From DATKRB01 sp963794215 (GTDB taxonomy: Bacteria > Actinomycetota > Acidimicrobiia > Acidimicrobiales > RAAP-2), in assembly GCA_963794215.1 (NCBI GenBank), contig CAWCCQ010000009.1, forward strand, positions 139,653 to 203,652: a stretch of DNA of 64,000 nucleotides, given 5' to 3'. A program made the position numbers and the translations under genes. Shown here one piece after another: positions 1-9,472 of the stretch (position 1 is its first letter; the number at the start of each line of letters is the position of its first letter). The notes under the pieces are model-generated. The model worked only from the letters and a program-made list of their open reading frames with translations. It ran no database searches and was not told the DNA's origin.

Positions 1-2
1 TC

Positions 3-1571
3 GGGGTGGGGCGGGGGGACCGGGTCGCCGCCTACCTGCCGAACATCCCCGAGACGGTGGTCGCATTTCTCGCGACAGCGAGCATCGGCGCGGTGTGGTC
101 GTCGTGCGCGCCTGAATTCGGTCCACGGGCGGTCATCGATCGACTCGGGCAGATCGAACCCAAAGTGTTGTTCGCCGTGGACGGCTATCGCTTCGGCGAC
201 CGCCTGATCGACCGCCGAGCCCAGGTCGCCGACGTGAGCGCGGCGATCCACTGTGAGACGACGGTGGTCGTTCGCTACGCCTTCGAAGGCGGGCGCCGAG
301 CGTCGGGTGGCCCGGGGCGATCCCTCGATTGGGACGAACTGCTCGGCGGCGACCCCGAGCCCCTCGAGTTCGCTCAGGTCGGGTTCGACCACCCGCTCTA
401 CGTTCTCTACTCGTCGGGTACGACCGGACTTCCCAAGGCCATCGTGCACGGTCACGGTGGGATCCTTCTCGAGCATCTCAAGGCACTCGGTCTGCATCTC
501 GACCTCGGCCCCACCGACCGGTTCTTCTGGTTCACCACCACCGGATGGATGATGTGGAATTTCTTGGTGTCGGGCTTGCTCTGCGGTTCAGCGATCGTGT
601 GCTTCGACGGCGATCCCTCCTTTGCGGATCTGGGGGCGTTGTGGCGCCTGGTGGCATCGACGGCCACCACGTATATGGGAGTCTCGGCTCCGTTCCTCAT
701 GGCGTGTCGCACGGCGGGCATCGTGCCCACGGGGCTGGCCGAGCTCGATTGTTTACGAGCGATCGGTGCGACCGGTGCGCCGTTGCCAGCGGAGGGCTTC
801 GACTGGGTCGCCGACAATGTGGGGCGCGACCTGCCGCTCGGGTCGATCAGCGGAGGTACCGACGTCTGCACCGCGCTCGTGGGCTCGAGCCCACTCGTCC
901 CGGTCTGGTCGGGCGAGATCTCGTGCAGGTGGCTCGGGGTGGCGGCAGAAGCAGTTGACGACGAGGGCGAACCCGTGGGCGAGGGGGAGCAAGGGGAGCT
1001 GGTGGTCGCCCAGCCGCTCCCGTCGATGCCGGTGGGCTTCTGGGCCGACCCCGGAGGACGTCGCTATCGGGAGTCGTACTTCGAGCGCTTCCCCGGCGTC
1101 TGGGCCCACGGTGACTGGGTGACCTTCACCGATCGTGGGAGCTGCATCATCACCGGGCGTTCGGACGCGACCCTGAACCGGGGTGGCGTTCGCCTGGGCA
1201 CCGCCGAGTTCTACGGTGTGGTCGAGGCCGTCGCGGGCGTCGTTGACAGTTTGATCGTGCATCTCGAGGATCGCGCCGGCGGTCCGGGCGAGCTCCGTCT
1301 GTTCGTCGTGCTGGCTCCCTCCACGGAGCTGACCGACGAGCTACGCGCCGCCATCGGCGAAGAGCTTCGCAGGGCACTCTCTCCACGCCATGTGCCGGAT
1401 CGGATCGACCAGGTGGCTGCGATTCCAAGAACGCTGTCGGGCAAGAAGCTCGAGATCCCGGTCAAGCGGATCCTGCTCGGCGAACCCCCCGAGGTGGTAG
1501 CAAGCAGTGACTCGCTGGCCGATCCCGTCTCGCTCCTGCCCTTCACCACATTGCGAGGAATGACGCAGTGA
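3..1571 (+). CDS. aacS: Acetoacetyl-CoA synthetase, 5'-truncated by the window edge
   Basis: AMP-forming ligase of the acyl-adenylate (ANL) superfamily that activates acetoacetate with ATP and CoA. The reading frame is open from the first complete codon, and the visible 520-odd residues lack roughly the first 130 residues of the usual ~650, so the true start lies upstream. The phosphate-binding loop SSGTTGLPKAIVHGHGG, the A8 hinge-region motif TGRSDATLNRGG and the C-terminal catalytic lysine region LSGKKLEIPVK are all present. The wording of these motifs (HGHGG, LNRGGVRLGTAEFY) is typical of acetoacetyl-CoA synthetase rather than acetyl-CoA synthetase. It converges with the metallophosphoesterase downstream. 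It fits the acyl-CoA catabolic genes that follow. Assignment is by family resemblance; substrate is inferred. Confidence 0.9.
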   Translation, partial: GVGRGDRVAAYLPNIPETVVAFLATASIGAVWSSCAPEFGPRAVIDRLGQIEPKVLFAVDGYRFGDRLIDRRAQVADVSAAIHCETTVVVRYAFEGGRRASGGPGRSLDWDELLGGDPEPLEFAQVGFDHPLYVLYSSGTTGLPKAIVHGHGGILLEHLKALGLHLDLGPTDRFFWFTTTGWMMWNFLVSGLLCGSAIVCFDGDPSFADLGALWRLVASTATTYMGVSAPFLMACRTAGIVPTGLAELDCLRAIGATGAPLPAEGFDWVADNVGRDLPLGSISGGTDVCTALVGSSPLVPVWSGEISCRWLGVAAEAVDDEGEPVGEGEQGELVVAQPLPSMPVGFWADPGGRRYRESYFERFPGVWAHGDWVTFTDRGSCIITGRSDATLNRGGVRLGTAEFYGVVEAVAGVVDSLIVHLEDRAGGPGELRLFVVLAPSTELTDELRAAIGEELRRALSPRHVPDRIDQVAAIPRTLSGKKLEIPVKRILLGEPPEVVASSDSLADPVSLLPFTTLRGMTQ

Positions 1572-1599
1572 CCTAGCAGCGCCGGGTGCCGACGTCGGG

Positions 1600-2087
1600 T
1601 CAGTCGTCGAGCACCTCGATGGTGTGCGCCTGCAACCGGTGGTCCTCGATCCTCAGGCGTCCGAAGGTGCGCGCCGGTTGCTGGCGCCGCTGGGTCGGTG
1701 AGCCGGGGTTGAACAGCAGCTGGCCCTCGAGCCCGCGTTCGTCGATGGGCACGTGACTGTGCCCGAAGACGACCACGTCGGCATCGGGGAAGCGACGGCG
1801 CAAGCGGCCGGCGCGCCCCGGGCGGGACCGCTGTCGTGCACGACGGCGATTCGCACCTGATCGAGCACGATCGACAGCGTGGGCGGAAGGACACCGACCA
1901 ATCGGAGATCGTTATTCCCGACCACCGCTCGGGTGTCGGCCAGGGAGCACAGCTGGCGCAACGCGGTGTCCGAGGTGATGTCGCCCGCATGGAGCACGAG
2001 GTCCGCCTGCTCGACCGCCCGGTGCAGCGCGCGCGGAAGGTGCAGGTCACCGCGCAGATGAGTGTCAGCCATCACCACGATGTCCAC
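1600..2087 (-). CDS. YfcE/MJ0936-type metallophosphoesterase, frameshifted
   Basis: Small calcineurin-like phosphodiesterase. The first part (from ATG at 2087) carries ADTH, HAGDIT and GNND metal-binding motifs; the second part, in another frame and ending at 1600, carries the FGHSHVP motif and the NPGSPTQRR segment typical of YfcE-like enzymes. The two halves join perfectly if one base is added in the C-run at about 1816-1819 (+ strand), giving a 162-residue protein, the normal family length. As sequenced, the metal site is split by a -1 shift. Because both halves are well preserved, I favour a homopolymer sequencing error or a very recent mutation over an old pseudogene. Substrate unknown. 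Confidence 0.85.
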
Positions 2088-2136
2088 GGCGTGACGCTAC
2101 GCGCCGGCCTTCGGGCCCGCGTGCCAGGATGACTCG

Positions 2137-3129
2137 GTGCACGCCCTCGACGGTACCCGTTATGGAATGACCATCCCCTTCCCCGAGATCGCCTTGCATG
2201 AGCACCGCCAGTGGCTCGAGGAGCTCGAGGAGCTGGGGTACAGCGACGTATGGTCGTCGGAGGTGGACGGCAGCGATGGCTTCACCCCGCTCGCCCTGAC
2301 CGCAGCGTGGGTGCCGGGGCTTCGCCTCGGGCTGGCGATTGCCCCTGCGTACACGAGGGGACCGGCGTTACTGGCACAGAGCGTGGCCGCCCTGGCCTCT
2401 GCGGCACCCGGACGCTTCTCGTTCGGGCTGGGCGCGTCCTCCGACGTGATCGTCGAGGGCTGGAACGGCATCGAGTACGCGAACCCGTACCGGCGCGTCC
2501 GTGACACCCTGCGGTTCCTACGGCTCGCGCTGAGCGGGGCCAAGGTGGACGAGACGTACGACACCTTCGAGGTGCGTGGGTTCCGGCTGGGAATCGGGGT
2601 GGACGAACCGCCGCCGATCTACCTGGCGGCACTGCGGCCCCAGATGCTGCGCTTGGCCGGACGGGAGGCCGATGGGGCGATTCTCAATTGGCTGTCGGCG
2701 GACGACGTGTCGCGAGCGGTCGCCGAGGTTGGGCCGGGCAAGGAGATCGTGGCCCGGATCTTCGTGGTCCCCGTCGCCGACCCGGCGGTGGCACGCGCGG
2801 TGGGCCGACGCATGATCACGAGCTACCTCAACGTCGCCGCCTACGCCAACTTCCACCGCTGGCTCGGGCGTGCCCCGCAACTGGAAGCCATGTGGCAAGC
2901 GTGGTCGACCGGGGACCGTAAGACTGCGTTGGCGGCCGTCCCCGACCAGGTTGTCGACGACCTGGTCGTGCACGGCACCGGCGAGCAGTGTCGCGAGCAC
3001 GTAGCGCGCTATGTCGCCAACGGGGTGACCGTCCCCGTCCTCAGTGTGGTCGCCGAACGCGACCAGCTGGCCGATGCCCTCCGAGCGCTGGCCCCGCGTC
3101 AACGGGCGTCCCACCTGCCTGGTGAGTAA
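2137..3129 (+). CDS. LLM-class flavin/F420-dependent oxidoreductase
   Basis: Luciferase-like monooxygenase fold protein of 330 residues, probably cytosolic. The N-terminal YGMTIPFPE strand, the ELEELGYSDVWSSEVDG segment, the SAAPGRFSFGLGASS motif and the later PPIYLAALRPQMLRLAGREADGA segment match F420-dependent members found widely in actinomycetes. The start is GTG at 2137. It is followed after about 10 bases by the acyl-CoA dehydrogenase gene, so the two are probably cotranscribed. The substrate cannot be read from sequence; an oxidation step in the same catabolic operon is an inference. Confidence 0.85.
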   Translation: MHALDGTRYGMTIPFPEIALHEHRQWLEELEELGYSDVWSSEVDGSDGFTPLALTAAWVPGLRLGLAIAPAYTRGPALLAQSVAALASAAPGRFSFGLGASSDVIVEGWNGIEYANPYRRVRDTLRFLRLALSGAKVDETYDTFEVRGFRLGIGVDEPPPIYLAALRPQMLRLAGREADGAILNWLSADDVSRAVAEVGPGKEIVARIFVVPVADPAVARAVGRRMITSYLNVAAYANFHRWLGRAPQLEAMWQAWSTGDRKTALAAVPDQVVDDLVVHGTGEQCREHVARYVANGVTVPVLSVVAERDQLADALRALAPRQRASHLPGE

Positions 3130-3139
3130 TCTCGCTCCC

Positions 3140-4349
3140 ATGGTCACGATCACCGGTCCCGAGCTCATCGCCGCCCGTGTCGAGGAGCTCCTCGAGAAGT
3201 TCCCACCGGCCAGTACGCCGCCGATCGAGTTCCTCCAGGCTCAGTACGACGCCGGGCTGGCCTGGGTGCACTACCCCGAAGGGTGGGGCGGTTCGTCGTT
3301 GTCGCTCGACCTCCAAGAGGTGGTGGACGCCCGGCTGGCCGAGGCGGGCGCGCCCCGGAGCGGGAAGGTGACCAACCCGATCGGCGCCGGCCAGATCGCC
3401 ATGACCATCCTCACCTACGGCAGCGAGGACCAGAAGCGACGTTACCTGCGCTCCATCTTCAGCGCGGAGCAGTACTGGTGTCAGCTGTTCAGCGAGCCGG
3501 GCAGCGGCTCGGATTCTGGCGTCACTGTCGACCCGGGCCGTGCGCGACGGGGACGAGTGGATCGTCAACGGTCAGAAGGTGTGGACCTCGGGGGCGCACC
3601 AGTCCCAGTACGCCATCCTGCTCGCCCGCACCGATCCCGAAGTCGAGAAGCACGCCGGGCTGACCCAGTTCGTCGTCGACATGCGCGCGCCGGGCGTCGA
3701 GGTCCGACCGCTCCGCCAGATGAGTGGCGGCGCAGAGTTCAACGAGGTGTTTCTCACCGACGTTCGCATTCCCGACACCGAGCGGCTAGGTGACGTCGGC
3801 GCGGGATGGTCGGTCTCGAACACGACGCTCATGGCCGAGCGCTACAACATGCCCCACATCCCCGAACGGGGGAGCGGCCCGATCGGCCTGGCCGTCTCGA
3901 TCTGGCAGGAGCGCGCCGACAAGTCCTCGCCCTACGCTGCGGCCTTGCGGGACGAGCTGCTGGGTCATTGGGTGGACGCCGAGGTGCTCCGCCTGCTCCA
4001 GGCGCGTTCGGCGGTCATGCGGGCGGCCGGAAAAGCAGGCGCGGAGGGATCGCTGGGCAAGCTCGCCGTCTCCGTGGCCGGCCGGGCGCTCTCCGCGTTC
4101 ACGGTGCGGCTCCTCGGGATGGAAGGGTCACTGATCGACGGCTACGACGACGTCAGCTCTGAGTTCGGCCGGCGCACGATGGGTGGACCATGGGCGGCGC
4201 AGCGGAGCTTCGTGGGCAGCCCGGGGATGTCCATCGCCGGGGGGACCGACGACATCCAGCGCAACATCATCGGCGAGCGCGTTCTGGGCCTTCCCCGGGA
4301 GCCCGCGCCTGACCGTGGCATCCCGTGGAGCGAGACGCTGCGCAACTGA
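3140..4349 (+). CDS. Acyl-CoA dehydrogenase, frameshifted
   Basis: FAD-dependent acyl-CoA dehydrogenase that would introduce an alpha,beta double bond into an acyl-CoA. The N-terminal part (ATG at 3140) contains the YPEGWGG segment and QLFSEPGSGSD, the usual flavin-contact motif. It then leaves frame; the remainder (VRDGDEWIVNGQKVWTSGA onward, ending GGTDDIQRNIIGERVLGLPR) continues in another frame. Removing one T of the pair at 3514-3515 restores DLASLSTRAVRDGDEW and a 402-residue protein of normal length. The shift sits in GGATTCTGG, a signature seen at two other frameshifts in this window. The stop overlaps the ATG of the enoyl-CoA hydratase (TGATG), so the pair is translationally coupled. 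Confidence 0.88.
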
Positions 4350-5137
4350 TGGCCGACCTCGAGTACACGGTGGAGGACGGAGTCGGGACGATCCGGCTCA
4401 ATCGCCCGCAGCGCAAGAACGCCTTCACCATGGAGATGATCGAGCAGTGGGGTGACATCGTTCGCGACGTGCGCCACGACCCCGATGTTCGGGTGCTGGT
4501 GGTCACGGGGACCGGCGACGCGTTTTGCTCGGGGATCGACCTCGACGCCTTTGGTGACCCGGGCGCGACGGTCTCGCCGCTCCAACGGCGTCAGCAACTC
4601 ACCGAGCACATCCACCGGGTGGCGCTGGGTCTGGAGGATCTCGACAAACCCGTCATCGGGGCGGTCAACGGCGTCGCGGTCGGCGCCGGCATGGATATGG
4701 CGCTGATGGCCGACCTGCGCCTCGCCGCTCGCTCGGCACGGTTTTCGGAGAGCTACATCCGCGTCGGGCTGGTGCCCGGCGATGGTGGCTGTTACTTCCT
4801 GCCGAGGTTGGTGGGCCTACCCAAGGCGCTCGAGCTGTTGCTCACCGGGGACTTCGTCGACGCCGAGGAAGCCGAGCGGATCGGCATGGTGAACCGGGTG
4901 GTCGACGACGACGAGTTGCCGGCCGCCACCGAGGCCCTGGCTCGCCGGCTGGCAGCGGCCCCCCCGGTCGCAGTGCGAATGATCAAGCGGGCGACCTATC
5001 AGTCGGCCCGCAGCGACCTGCGGACCTCCCTCGATCTCATCGCGTCGCATTTCGGGGTGATCACGAGCACCGACGACTCCTCCGAGGCGATGGCCGCGTT
5101 CCGCGAGCGACGGCCCGGACGCTTCGAGGGAAGATGA
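4349..5137 (+). CDS. Enoyl-CoA hydratase/isomerase (crotonase family)
   Basis: Crotonase-fold protein of 262 residues. It has the IRLNRPQRKNAF motif, a CSGIDLDAF segment (first oxyanion-hole half) and NGVAVGAGMDMALMADLRLA (second half), followed by the conserved LVPGDGGCYFLPRLVG. The ATG overlaps the stop of the acyl-CoA dehydrogenase by one base, which supports the start and points to successive beta-oxidation steps (dehydrogenation, then hydration). The position occupied by the hydratase catalytic Glu in GLVPGDGG-type members is variable in the family, so isomerase or other crotonase chemistry is possible. Confidence 0.88.
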   Translation: MADLEYTVEDGVGTIRLNRPQRKNAFTMEMIEQWGDIVRDVRHDPDVRVLVVTGTGDAFCSGIDLDAFGDPGATVSPLQRRQQLTEHIHRVALGLEDLDKPVIGAVNGVAVGAGMDMALMADLRLAARSARFSESYIRVGLVPGDGGCYFLPRLVGLPKALELLLTGDFVDAEEAERIGMVNRVVDDDELPAATEALARRLAAAPPVAVRMIKRATYQSARSDLRTSLDLIASHFGVITSTDDSSEAMAAFRERRPGRFEGR

Positions 5138-5273
5138 GGGCGAGGCGGCTCGCGACGTCGCCGTGCCGCGTGACGCCTGCCGCCTAAACTGCTCGCTGCG
5201 CTGCGCTGCAGAGCCGCGACGCGTTGCGGCGGGGCCGGCTCCGCGCCGGGCTCGACGTGCGACAAGGAGCACG

Positions 5274-5597
5274 ATGCCTGAGTTCTACGACGCAATGCCA
5301 GTGGACTGGATCGAGCCGGGGAACACCGCCACCGTGTCGGTGGACGGGTTTCCGGTCGCGGTCGCCAACGTCGACGGCCAGTTCTACGCGTTCCAGAATC
5401 TCTGCCCGCATCAGGGCACGACTATCGGCGGCCGTCGCCTCGAGGACTCGTGCTTCATCTCGTGTCCCCAGCACAGCAGCCGCTACGACGTGCGCACCGG
5501 TGAGTGCGTCGCTCCCAGCTCCGACGACGGCTTCGCCCAGGACCTGATGACCTTCGAGACCCGGGTGGTCGACGACGTCGTGCAGGTCAGTGTCTGA
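5274..5597 (+). CDS. Rieske [2Fe-2S] ferredoxin
   Basis: A 107-residue single-domain Rieske protein. The cluster ligands are clear: C44-P-H46 in NLCPHQGTT and C64-x2-H67 in SCPQHSSRYD. The second motif reads QHSS where many ferredoxins have YHGW, a mild departure. The start is ATG at 5274, preceded by a good ribosome binding site (AAGGAG at 5264-5269). It probably passes electrons to an oxygenase or to the oxidoreductases around it, but no Rieske oxygenase large subunit is present in the window, so its partner is unknown. Confidence 0.9.
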   Translation: MPEFYDAMPVDWIEPGNTATVSVDGFPVAVANVDGQFYAFQNLCPHQGTTIGGRRLEDSCFISCPQHSSRYDVRTGECVAPSSDDGFAQDLMTFETRVVDDVVQVSV

Positions 5598-5769
5598 GGC
5601 TGCGCATCTGAGGTTCGGCTCGACGTCGGCTTCGCGCGGGTGGTTCGGGGTAAGAGGACTCGGCCGGTGCGACGTCCGATACCATCACCCCCCGGGAGGT
5701 CAGCGATGCGGGGGAGCACGATGATCCAGCGCGGGGGCTGCCGAGGGTCACGGCGCGGGGGCTGAGGCA

Positions 5770-6744
5770 GTGCTCGCCCTCAGGTGCCGGGCCTACGGAC
5801 CGCCGGACCGACTGGTGGTCGAGGAGATCGCCGACCCCGAGCCAGGCCCTGAAGAGGTGGTCGTCCGGGTCGAGGCGGCCTCGGCCAACTTCCCCGACGT
5901 CCTGATCGCCCAGGACCTTTACCAGATTTCCGTCGCCGTGCCCTTCACCCCAGGGAGCGAGCTCGCCGGGGTCATCGAGCGGGTCGGCAGCGCGGTCAGG
6001 GGGCTGCAGCCCGGGGACCGGGTCCGGGGTTCGACGTTCGTTGGCGCGTTCGCCCAACTGGCGTGTCTGCCGGCGTCGGCCGTCTCGGCGATCCCCGACA
6101 GCGTGAGCTTCGCCGACGCCGCAGCGTTCTGGGTCGTCTACGCCACCGCGTACCACGCGCTGCGGAGTGTGGCCGAGGTGCGCGGGGGGGAGTGGGTCGT
6201 CGTGCTCGGCGCGGCCGGCGGGGTCGGCCTGGCGGCCGTCGACGTGGCCCACCTATTGGGGGCGAAGGTGCTCGCCGCGGCCTCCACGACCGACAAGCTG
6301 GCGGTCTGCTCGGCTCGCGGGGCCAGCGCGGTGGTCAACTACGCCGATGAGGACCTCAAAACCCGGATCAAGGAGCTCACGGGCGGCGCGGATGTCGTGA
6401 TCGATCCAGTCGGCGGCCCCTATGCCGAACAGGCGCTGCGCGCAACACGTTGGGGCGGTCGGTACGTCACCGTGGGTTTTGCCAGCGGCGAGATCCCTCG
6501 GATCCCGCTCAATCTCGTATTGCTGAAGGGGGTCGTGGTGAAGGGGTTCGAGATCCGGACGTTCGCCGAGCACGATCCAGATGGGGCGGCGCGCGATCGA
6601 GCGGAGCTCCTCGACCTCTTCGAGTCCGGGCGCGTCCGGCCCTGGGTCTCCGAGACGTACGCGCTCGCCGACGCCCGAGCAGCGCTGCAATCGTTGGCCG
6701 ACCGCAAGGCGACGGGCAAGGTGGTGATCAGCCCATGGGCATGA
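5770..6744 (+). CDS. Zinc-independent quinone oxidoreductase (MDR family)
   Basis: Medium-chain dehydrogenase/reductase of 324 residues, the NADPH:quinone reductase type. Visible features are the N-terminal GroES-like domain (FPDVLIAQDLYQ, TPGSELAGVIERVG), the nucleotide-binding loop VLGAAGGVGLAAVDVAHLLGA and the NADPH-side ATRWGGRYVTVGFASG segment. The Cys/His ligands of the catalytic zinc of true alcohol dehydrogenases are absent. The start is GTG at 5770. Its stop overlaps the ATG of the SMP-30 gene (ATGA). It probably reduces a quinone or enone produced in this operon; the actual substrate is unknown. Confidence 0.87.
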   Translation: MLALRCRAYGPPDRLVVEEIADPEPGPEEVVVRVEAASANFPDVLIAQDLYQISVAVPFTPGSELAGVIERVGSAVRGLQPGDRVRGSTFVGAFAQLACLPASAVSAIPDSVSFADAAAFWVVYATAYHALRSVAEVRGGEWVVVLGAAGGVGLAAVDVAHLLGAKVLAAASTTDKLAVCSARGASAVVNYADEDLKTRIKELTGGADVVIDPVGGPYAEQALRATRWGGRYVTVGFASGEIPRIPLNLVLLKGVVVKGFEIRTFAEHDPDGAARDRAELLDLFESGRVRPWVSETYALADARAALQSLADRKATGKVVISPWA

Positions 6745-7610
6745 GCACCGACGCTACGGCGGGCGAGGACTCGTCGCACGAGGTGGCGGACGTGGCGGAC
6801 GTGGCGGCGTCGGACCTCTCCTTCCCCGAGGGCCCGCGCTGGCGGGCCGAGCGATGGTGGATGTCCGACCAGCTCGGCGGCCGTATCCTGACGCTCGACG
6901 ATGCGGGTGCCTGGTCGGTGGCCGCCGTCGTCGATCGGCCCTCGGGTTTGGGGTTCGCGCCCGACGGGACGCTCTGGGCGGCCACGATGGAGCCCCCACG
7001 GGTGGTGGCCTCGTCGTCGGGGTCGCTCGAGGAGGTGGTCGACCTCGCAGACCTGGCGACCAGCCTGAACGATATGGTCGTCGACAACGTGGGTCGGGCA
7101 TACGTCGACGCCTATGGGGAACGCTCCGAGCCCGGGCGCCTGGTGCTGGTCACCGCGGGGAGCGGCGGGCGGGTGGTGGCTGAGGACCTTGCCTTTCCCA
7201 ACGGTCTGGTCGTCACGCCGGACGGCCGGACGTTGTTGGTGGCCGAGACGTTCGGAGAACGGATCAGCGCGTTCAGCATCGGGTCGGACGGCTCGCTTGC
7301 CCACCGACGGGTATAGGCCGCGCTGCCTGGGGCGACGCCCGACGGCATCTGTGTGGACGCGGAGGGAGCGCTGTGGGTGGCGTCCTTCCGACACGGTGAG
7401 TTCCTTCGGGTCCGCGAGGGCGGGAACGTCGTCGACCGGATTGCCCTTGGCGACCGGCGGTGGGCGATGGCCTGCGCTCTGGGCGGCGTCGACGGCCGCA
7501 CCCTGCTGCTCTGTACGGCGACCACCACCACCAAGGACTATTTCGCTGGGCGGGCGTCGGGCCGGGTGGGGCTCGCCCGGGTGGCGGTGGGTGCCCCAGG
7601 CAGCCGCTGA
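6741..7610 (+). CDS. SMP-30/gluconolactonase-like protein with an in-frame TAG
   Basis: Six-bladed beta-propeller lactonase family (SMP-30/Gnl/LRE). Motifs LSFPEGPRW, PSGLGFAPDGTLW, LNDMVVDNVGRAYV and FPNGLVVTPDG, then TPDGICVDAEGALWVASF, occur in family order, including the metal-ligand E, N and D positions. The frame is unbroken over 289 codons except for a TAG at 7314-7316, which falls exactly where homologues tend to have Trp (HRRV-stop-AALPGATPDG); a TGG-to-TAG change explains it. Either a real nonsense mutation, a sequence error or readthrough is possible; conservation of the second half argues for a recent event or an error. The ATG at 6741 overlaps the previous stop (ATGA); another in-frame ATG lies at 6735. 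Confidence 0.85.
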
Positions 7611-7722
7611 ACGGCGCTCGATCGACGCTGTGAGTGTGACCAACGCATTGCCCAACCTCCTCTAAACCTCAATGTGAGCTTTACCATGAGGGTAGGGCAT
7701 GAGCTGGGAGTTTGTGTGGATC

Positions 7723-8559
7723 TCAGTCTTCTTTAGGGCTTCGGCGATCGTGAGGCCGGGCCTCCCAGTTGCGCTCGCGCAGGAGCGCTTCTTGGGCAAG
7801 AACGCAGCCAAGGGAACCCGAGCGGTCGTGGACCGAACCGAGGTAGGTGCCGCGCGACGCGGAGGCCCGGAGTGGCCAGAGGTCGACCAGGACCCAATCG
7901 TCGAGGCGGATGGGGTGGTGGTACCAAATGGTGTGATCGAGGCTCGGGCCTCCGGGCGGTACCCCGGGAATTTCGGCTTCGGCAAACCCCGACCCGAAGT
8001 CCGTTACGTAGGTCAGGGCGCAGAGGTGGACGACCGGGTCGTCGGGCAGGGCCTCGGACGATCGGACCCAGATCTTGCTTGGCGGCAGCCATCGATCGTC
8101 CCGGGCTCCTGCGGTGGGCACCGGCCGCGTGTCGAAGAAGTCGGGGGGCCCGCCGCCCGGTCCGGTGCGCAATTCGTCGGGACCAGGTACCTCGGCCCGG
8201 GCCTCGAGCTGGTACTCCCCACCCTCCTCGGCGTGGTGGAACGAGGCCGACACGGTGAAGATCGCTTCGCCCTCTTGGAGGGCGACGACCCGTCGGGCCG
8301 AGAACGACCCGCCGTCACGGTCGCGGTACACCCGCAGGATGACGTCCTTTTCGGGCGTTCCCCGTCGCAGGAAGTAGCCATGCATCGAGTGGCACGCTCG
8401 CTCGTCGGGCACGGTAAAGGCGGCGGCGCGGATCGCCTGGGCGGCGACTTGACCACCGAAGAGGTGGATTCGCTTGTCCGAGGGACGCGTCGACGCCCGG
8501 TACAGGTCGCGGTCGATGCGGTCGAGCTCGAGCATCGCCAACAACCGACCCTCTCCCAT
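7723..8559 (-). CDS. tesB: Acyl-CoA thioesterase II
   Basis: Double-hotdog thioesterase of 278 residues that hydrolyses acyl-CoA to free acid and CoA. The segments LYRASTRPSDKRIHLFGGQVAAQA, CHSMHGYFLRRG, SFSARRVVALQEGEAIFT and the C-terminal SLDHTIWYHHPIRLDDWVLVD (with the conserved Asp/His side of the second hotdog and the DHTIWYH phrase of TesB) are all in order. The start chosen is ATG at 8559, just downstream of the alpha/beta hydrolase stop on the same strand, giving a two-gene unit. Likely role: CoA recycling during acid catabolism. Confidence 0.92.
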   Translation of the reverse strand: MGEGRLLAMLELDRIDRDLYRASTRPSDKRIHLFGGQVAAQAIRAAAFTVPDERACHSMHGYFLRRGTPEKDVILRVYRDRDGGSFSARRVVALQEGEAIFTVSASFHHAEEGGEYQLEARAEVPGPDELRTGPGGGPPDFFDTRPVPTAGARDDRWLPPSKIWVRSSEALPDDPVVHLCALTYVTDFGSGFAEAEIPGVPPGGPSLDHTIWYHHPIRLDDWVLVDLWPLRASASRGTYLGSVHDRSGSLGCVLAQEALLRERNWEARPHDRRSPKED

Positions 8560-8563
8560 GGGC

Positions 8564-9295
8564 TCAGAGCTCAGCGGTCCGGGCCACGAACTGTTCGACC
8601 ACTCGAGGGTAGGCGAGGCGGTCGGGACGGAAGAGGTCGTGGCCGGCGTCGGCAATGGGGGCGAACTCCACCCGGCTGATCGATCGGCGGTAGCGCTCGA
8701 GCGTCGCCTCGTCGACGATGCTGCCCGGGTTGGTGCCGTGGGCCACCAGGACGGGGATGTCCAGGGCGCCGACCTCGTCCCACAGGTCGCGGGCCACCGA
8801 GTCGCGCTGGACGCCCTCGACCACGTGGCGTTCCACTCGCTCGGCCACCGGGCGCCCCCTCCACGTGAGGCCCCACTCCATCTCCGGCCAGGTGTCGGGC
8901 AGACGGATTTCGGCAGCCCGGTAGTCGCCGATCGAGAGCGACGCCACACGTCGGGGATCCCGGAAGGCCACGTCCAGGGCGGTGGGGGTCCCGCGCGAGA
9001 AGGTCATGAGATGGAACCGATCGATCGCGGCGTCCTCGATGGCGGCCGCCAGGTCGTCGGCCATGTCGGCCACCGAGTAGCCCTTGGGCGGCGCCTCGCT
9101 CTTGCCCCGTCCGCGTACGTCGACGACGATGGTGCGGCGCGGGGCGAAGAAGCTCAGCATCTCGTGGTAGTCGTCGGCATCGTCGACCACGCCCGGCGAG
9201 AAGACAATCGGCAATCGGCCTGCGGAGGTCGTCGGACCGTTGTCGAGGTAACGGACGCGTACGCCGCTTTGCTCGGTGAAGCGCTCCTCTGTCAC
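8564..9295 (-). CDS. Alpha/beta hydrolase
   Basis: A 243-residue alpha/beta-hydrolase fold protein, first gene of a minus-strand pair with the thioesterase (4-base gap). The oxyanion region PIVFSPGVVDDAD, the nucleophile elbow MTFSRGTPTALD (SxG-type with Ser as nucleophile), the acid around VLVAHGTNPGSI and the terminal DAGHDLFRP histidine form a full triad. The open frame extends far upstream, but the start chosen is GTG at 9295 because AGGAGA lies just before it and the protein then begins with a normal beta strand. Esterase, lactonase or thioesterase activity cannot be distinguished. Confidence 0.85.
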   Translation of the reverse strand: MTEERFTEQSGVRVRYLDNGPTTSAGRLPIVFSPGVVDDADDYHEMLSFFAPRRTIVVDVRGRGKSEAPPKGYSVADMADDLAAAIEDAAIDRFHLMTFSRGTPTALDVAFRDPRRVASLSIGDYRAAEIRLPDTWPEMEWGLTWRGRPVAERVERHVVEGVQRDSVARDLWDEVGALDIPVLVAHGTNPGSIVDEATLERYRRSISRVEFAPIADAGHDLFRPDRLAYPRVVEQFVARTAEL

Positions 9296-9472
9296 GCCAC
9301 TCTCCTTCTCGGCACCCCGCAGACCCAGCTGGGCCCGCGCGGCGATGCGCCATGGTCGAACGGGGGATGACGCCGCACGCGTCCCGGGCAGCGTAGCCCG
9401 TCGCTCCCGAGGTGCGTTCCTGCTCAACAGCGGGTCCGGTGTGGTCGCCCGTCGGTGCTTACACTCGGGTCG

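Noticed and set aside
3505..3530. Programmed ribosomal frameshift at GATTCTGG
   Set aside because: The same motif is read in different codon phases in the three genes and has no slippery codon or downstream structure pattern in common, so a DNA-level cause is more likely.
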